Position numbers and translations under genes: made by a program
Assembly (NCBI RefSeq): GCF_002024505.1
Contig: NZ_CP019402.1
Span: 1,612,001 to 1,676,000, forward strand
From: Plantibacter flavus
GTDB lineage: Bacteria > Actinomycetota > Actinomycetes > Actinomycetales > Microbacteriaceae
Reading direction: 5' to 3'
Length of the DNA: 64,000 nt
Shown: positions 62,241 through 64,000 of the stretch, one piece after another
Layout of the letters: each line of letters begins with the position of its first letter
Numbering within the stretch: the stretch's first letter is position 1
Notes under the pieces: model-generated
What the model was told of the DNA's origin: nothing
Databases searched by the model: none
The model's input: only the letters and a program-made list of their open reading frames with translations

Positions 62241-63203
62241 GTGTCCACCCTCTCACCGCATCCCTCGTCATCGGCCCTCGACGCCGGTTCCCTCCTCGTC
62301 GTCGGCGCCATCGCCTCGACCGGGTCGATCACGGCCGCCGCGCACGCGCTCGGCTCGAGTCAACCCGCGGTGAGCCAACACCTTCGTCGGCTCGAGCGTC
62401 GGCTCGGCATGCCGGTCGTCGAGCGCGTCGGTCGGGGCGTCCGCCTCACCGAGGCCGGTGCGATCCTCGCCGGACACGCGGTGGCGGTGGACCGAGCGGT
62501 GCGCGCTGCGTCCGAGGAGGTCGCGGCACTCGCGGGGTTGCGGAGTGGTCGGGTGCGCCTCGTCGCCTTCCCTTCGGCGTCGTCGATGCTCGTGCCGCAG
62601 CTCCTCGCTCGCCTGGCCGACGAGCATCCGGGGATCGGGGTCTCCTTCGTCGAGGCCGAACCGCCGGAGGCCGTCGCCGCGGTCCGTGCCGGTGAAGCCG
62701 ACGTCGCGATCACCTTCAGCTACCCGGACGACCCGGACGACCCGCATCGGGAGAGCGCGGCCGGGCTCCGCGTGCGCCGGTTCGGAACCGACCCGATGCG
62801 TCTCGTGCTCCCGGTCGGCCACGCTCGAGCCGGTGACCGACAGGTCGACCTCGCTGCGCTCGCCGGTGAGCGCTGGATCGCGGGTTGTCCGCGCTGTCGA
62901 GGTCATCTCCTCGGCCTCTGCCGGTCGAGCGGCTTCGAGCCCGTCATCGCGCACGAGACCGACAATGCGATCGCGGTCACCGCCCTGGTGGCGGCCGGGC
63001 TCGGCGTCGCCCTGCTACCAACGCTCGCGCTCGCGGCCGCGCAGCTGCCGACCGAGGTGGTCGTGCTGCCGACGCGCAACGACGACGACCGGGCGCTCCA
63101 CCTCGTCAGCGCCGAGCACGCGGACCGCATCCCCGCCGTCGCTGCACTCCTGCGGATCGCCGCGTCCCTGGGCGGCGCGACTAAGATGACAGGCGATGTC
63201 TGA
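62241..63203 (+). CDS. LysR family transcriptional regulator
   Basis: This 320-aa regulator has an N-terminal winged HTH ([37 protein letters not shown] region, about 20-60) and a periplasmic-binding-like effector domain ([21 protein letters not shown] and onward). It contains an unusual [12 protein letters not shown] stretch with three Cys that could sense redox or metal. GTG 62241 is chosen by the -10 spacing; ATG 62208 would add eleven residues. It probably controls the divergent aminotransferase. Its 3' end overlaps gltX by 8 bases. Confidence 0.87.
   Translation: MSTLSPHPSSSALDAGSLLVVGAIASTGSITAAAHALGSSQPAVSQHLRRLERRLGMPVVERVGRGVRLTEAGAILAGHAVAVDRAVRAASEEVAALAGLRSGRVRLVAFPSASSMLVPQLLARLADEHPGIGVSFVEAEPPEAVAAVRAGEADVAITFSYPDDPDDPHRESAAGLRVRRFGTDPMRLVLPVGHARAGDRQVDLAALAGERWIAGCPRCRGHLLGLCRSSGFEPVIAHETDNAIAVTALVAAGLGVALLPTLALAAAQLPTEVVVLPTRNDDDRALHLVSAEHADRIPAVAALLRIAASLGGATKMTGDV
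63182..63187 (+). promoter_or_regulatory. Probable -10 element (TAAGAT) of gltX
   Basis: TAAGAT lies in the last codons of the LysR gene and ends 8 bases before the gltX ATG at 63196, the leaderless spacing seen at other genes here. Confidence 0.35.
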
Positions 63204-64000
63204 CACGATTACGCACCCCTTCTCCACGGCTTCCGGCACCGACGTCCGCGTCCGGTTCTGCCCGTCGCCGACCGGCACGCCGCACGTCGGTCTCGTCCGC
63301 ACGGCGCTGTTCAACTGGGCGTACGCCCGGCACACGGGGGGCAAGCTCGTCTTCCGGATCGAGGACACCGATGCCGCTCGCGACAGCGAGGAGAGCTACG
63401 AGCAGCTCGTCGACGCGCTCACGTGGCTGCGGCTCGACTGGGACGAGGGCGTCGGCGTCGGCGGACCACACGCGCCGTACCGGCAGTCCGAGCGGAGCGA
63501 CATCTACGCCGACGTGATCGCGCGGCTGACGGCTGCCGGGCACCTCTACGAGAGCTTCTCGAACGCCGACGAGATCGACGCCCGCAACGAGGCGGCCGGC
63601 CGGCCGAAGCAGTTCGGGTACGACAACTTCGACCGCGACCTCACCGACGAGCAGCGCGCCGCGTTCCGAGCCGAGGGCCGCGAACCGGCGCTCCGTCTCC
63701 GGGTCCCGGACGACGACCTCAGCTTCGACGACCTCGTGCGCGGCGAGATCACCTTCCCCGCCGGGTCGTTCACGGACTTCGTCCTCGTGCGCCCGAACGG
63801 CAAGCCGCTCTACACGCTCGTGAACCCCGTCGACGACGCCATCATGCAGATCACCCACGTCCTCCGCGGCGAGGATCTGCTGCCGTCGACGCCGCGGCAG
63901 ATCGCGCTGTACCACGCGCTCATCGACATCGGTCTCACGACCTTCGTCCCACGGTTCGGTCACCTGCCGTACGTCATGGGCGAGGGCAACAAGAAGCTCT
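63196..64000 (+). CDS. gltX: Glutamate--tRNA ligase (N-terminal part, runs off the right edge)
   Basis: The first 268 codons of a class I aminoacyl-tRNA synthetase are present. The HIGH-type motif is [11 protein letters not shown] (residues 22-32), followed by [25 protein letters not shown] and later [22 protein letters not shown] and [16 protein letters not shown], all typical of GltX. The KMSKS motif and anticodon-binding domain lie beyond the edge. It charges tRNA-Glu, and probably tRNA-Gln for later amidation as in most actinobacteria. ATG 63196 overlaps the LysR stop by 8 bases. Confidence 0.95.
   Translation, partial: MSDTITHPFSTASGTDVRVRFCPSPTGTPHVGLVRTALFNWAYARHTGGKLVFRIEDTDAARDSEESYEQLVDALTWLRLDWDEGVGVGGPHAPYRQSERSDIYADVIARLTAAGHLYESFSNADEIDARNEAAGRPKQFGYDNFDRDLTDEQRAAFRAEGREPALRLRVPDDDLSFDDLVRGEITFPAGSFTDFVLVRPNGKPLYTLVNPVDDAIMQITHVLRGEDLLPSTPRQIALYHALIDIGLTTFVPRFGHLPYVMGEGNKKL

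Overview
The window is GC-rich actinobacterial chromosome with dense, short-spaced genes, GTG starts, and start/stop overlaps (ATGA, GTGA). Three features point to the family Microbacteriaceae: the gene set, the tmRNA tag ANSKRTDFALAA, and small proteins of types I recall mainly from that family (DUF3039, the 122-aa protein at 30704). The genus cannot be fixed by eye. I see no phage, insertion sequence, CRISPR array or replication origin. Most of the window is core chromosome. The accessory parts are a Tad pilus island, an amino-sugar uptake cluster and a drug-efflux pair.

Layout. 1-4.4 kb: an orphan sugar nucleotidyltransferase and an ABC exporter whose ATPase has a long histone-H1-like N-terminal tail. 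4.5-9.5 kb: DUF3039, pncB, the murI-rph-rdgB operon and a cation-efflux gene. 9.5-13.9 kb: DedA, tRNA-Leu, a complete trp attenuator upstream of a frameshifted TrpE-TrpG fusion, nnrE and an orphan barstar. 13.9-18.5 kb: tadA-tadB-tadC-pilin-tadE-tadE-tadG-like. 18.5-24.4 kb: MFS, prfB, ftsE, ftsX, smpB and ssrA; the tmRNA sits between long inverted repeats. 24.5-30.7 kb: a complete Mrp Na+/H+ antiporter operon with A and B fused. 30.7-35.3 kb: a small family protein, topoisomerase IB, hisN, tRNA-Lys and hypothetical genes. 35.3-42.9 kb: otsA, a frameshifted otsB, ilvD and ilvB-ilvN-ilvC. 42.9-52.5 kb: fucosidase, oxidoreductase, GlcNAc-kinase-like gene, RpiR regulator, SIS protein, NgcEFG-like ABC importer and CutC. 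52.5-64 kb: small membrane proteins, serA, a TetR/MFS pair around a palindromic operator, leuB, ilvE, an FAH hydrolase, a class V aminotransferase with a LysR regulator, and the start of gltX.

How the genes work together. Branched-chain amino acid synthesis is spread over ilvD, ilvBNC, leuB and ilvE. Trehalose synthesis is otsA-otsB. smpB and ssrA give trans-translation beside prfB, and ftsE-ftsX regulate cell-wall hydrolysis. The amino-sugar cluster reads as import of GlcNAc or chitobiose-type sugars, phosphorylation, and RpiR control, with a fucosidase that may release fucose from fucosylated glycans. Many genes have a -10-like hexamer (TAGGCT, TAGACT, TATGCT) 6-9 bases before the start codon, which suggests leaderless mRNAs.

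Two genes, trpEG and otsB, each lack one base and are disrupted in this sequence. They may be real mutations or assembly errors.
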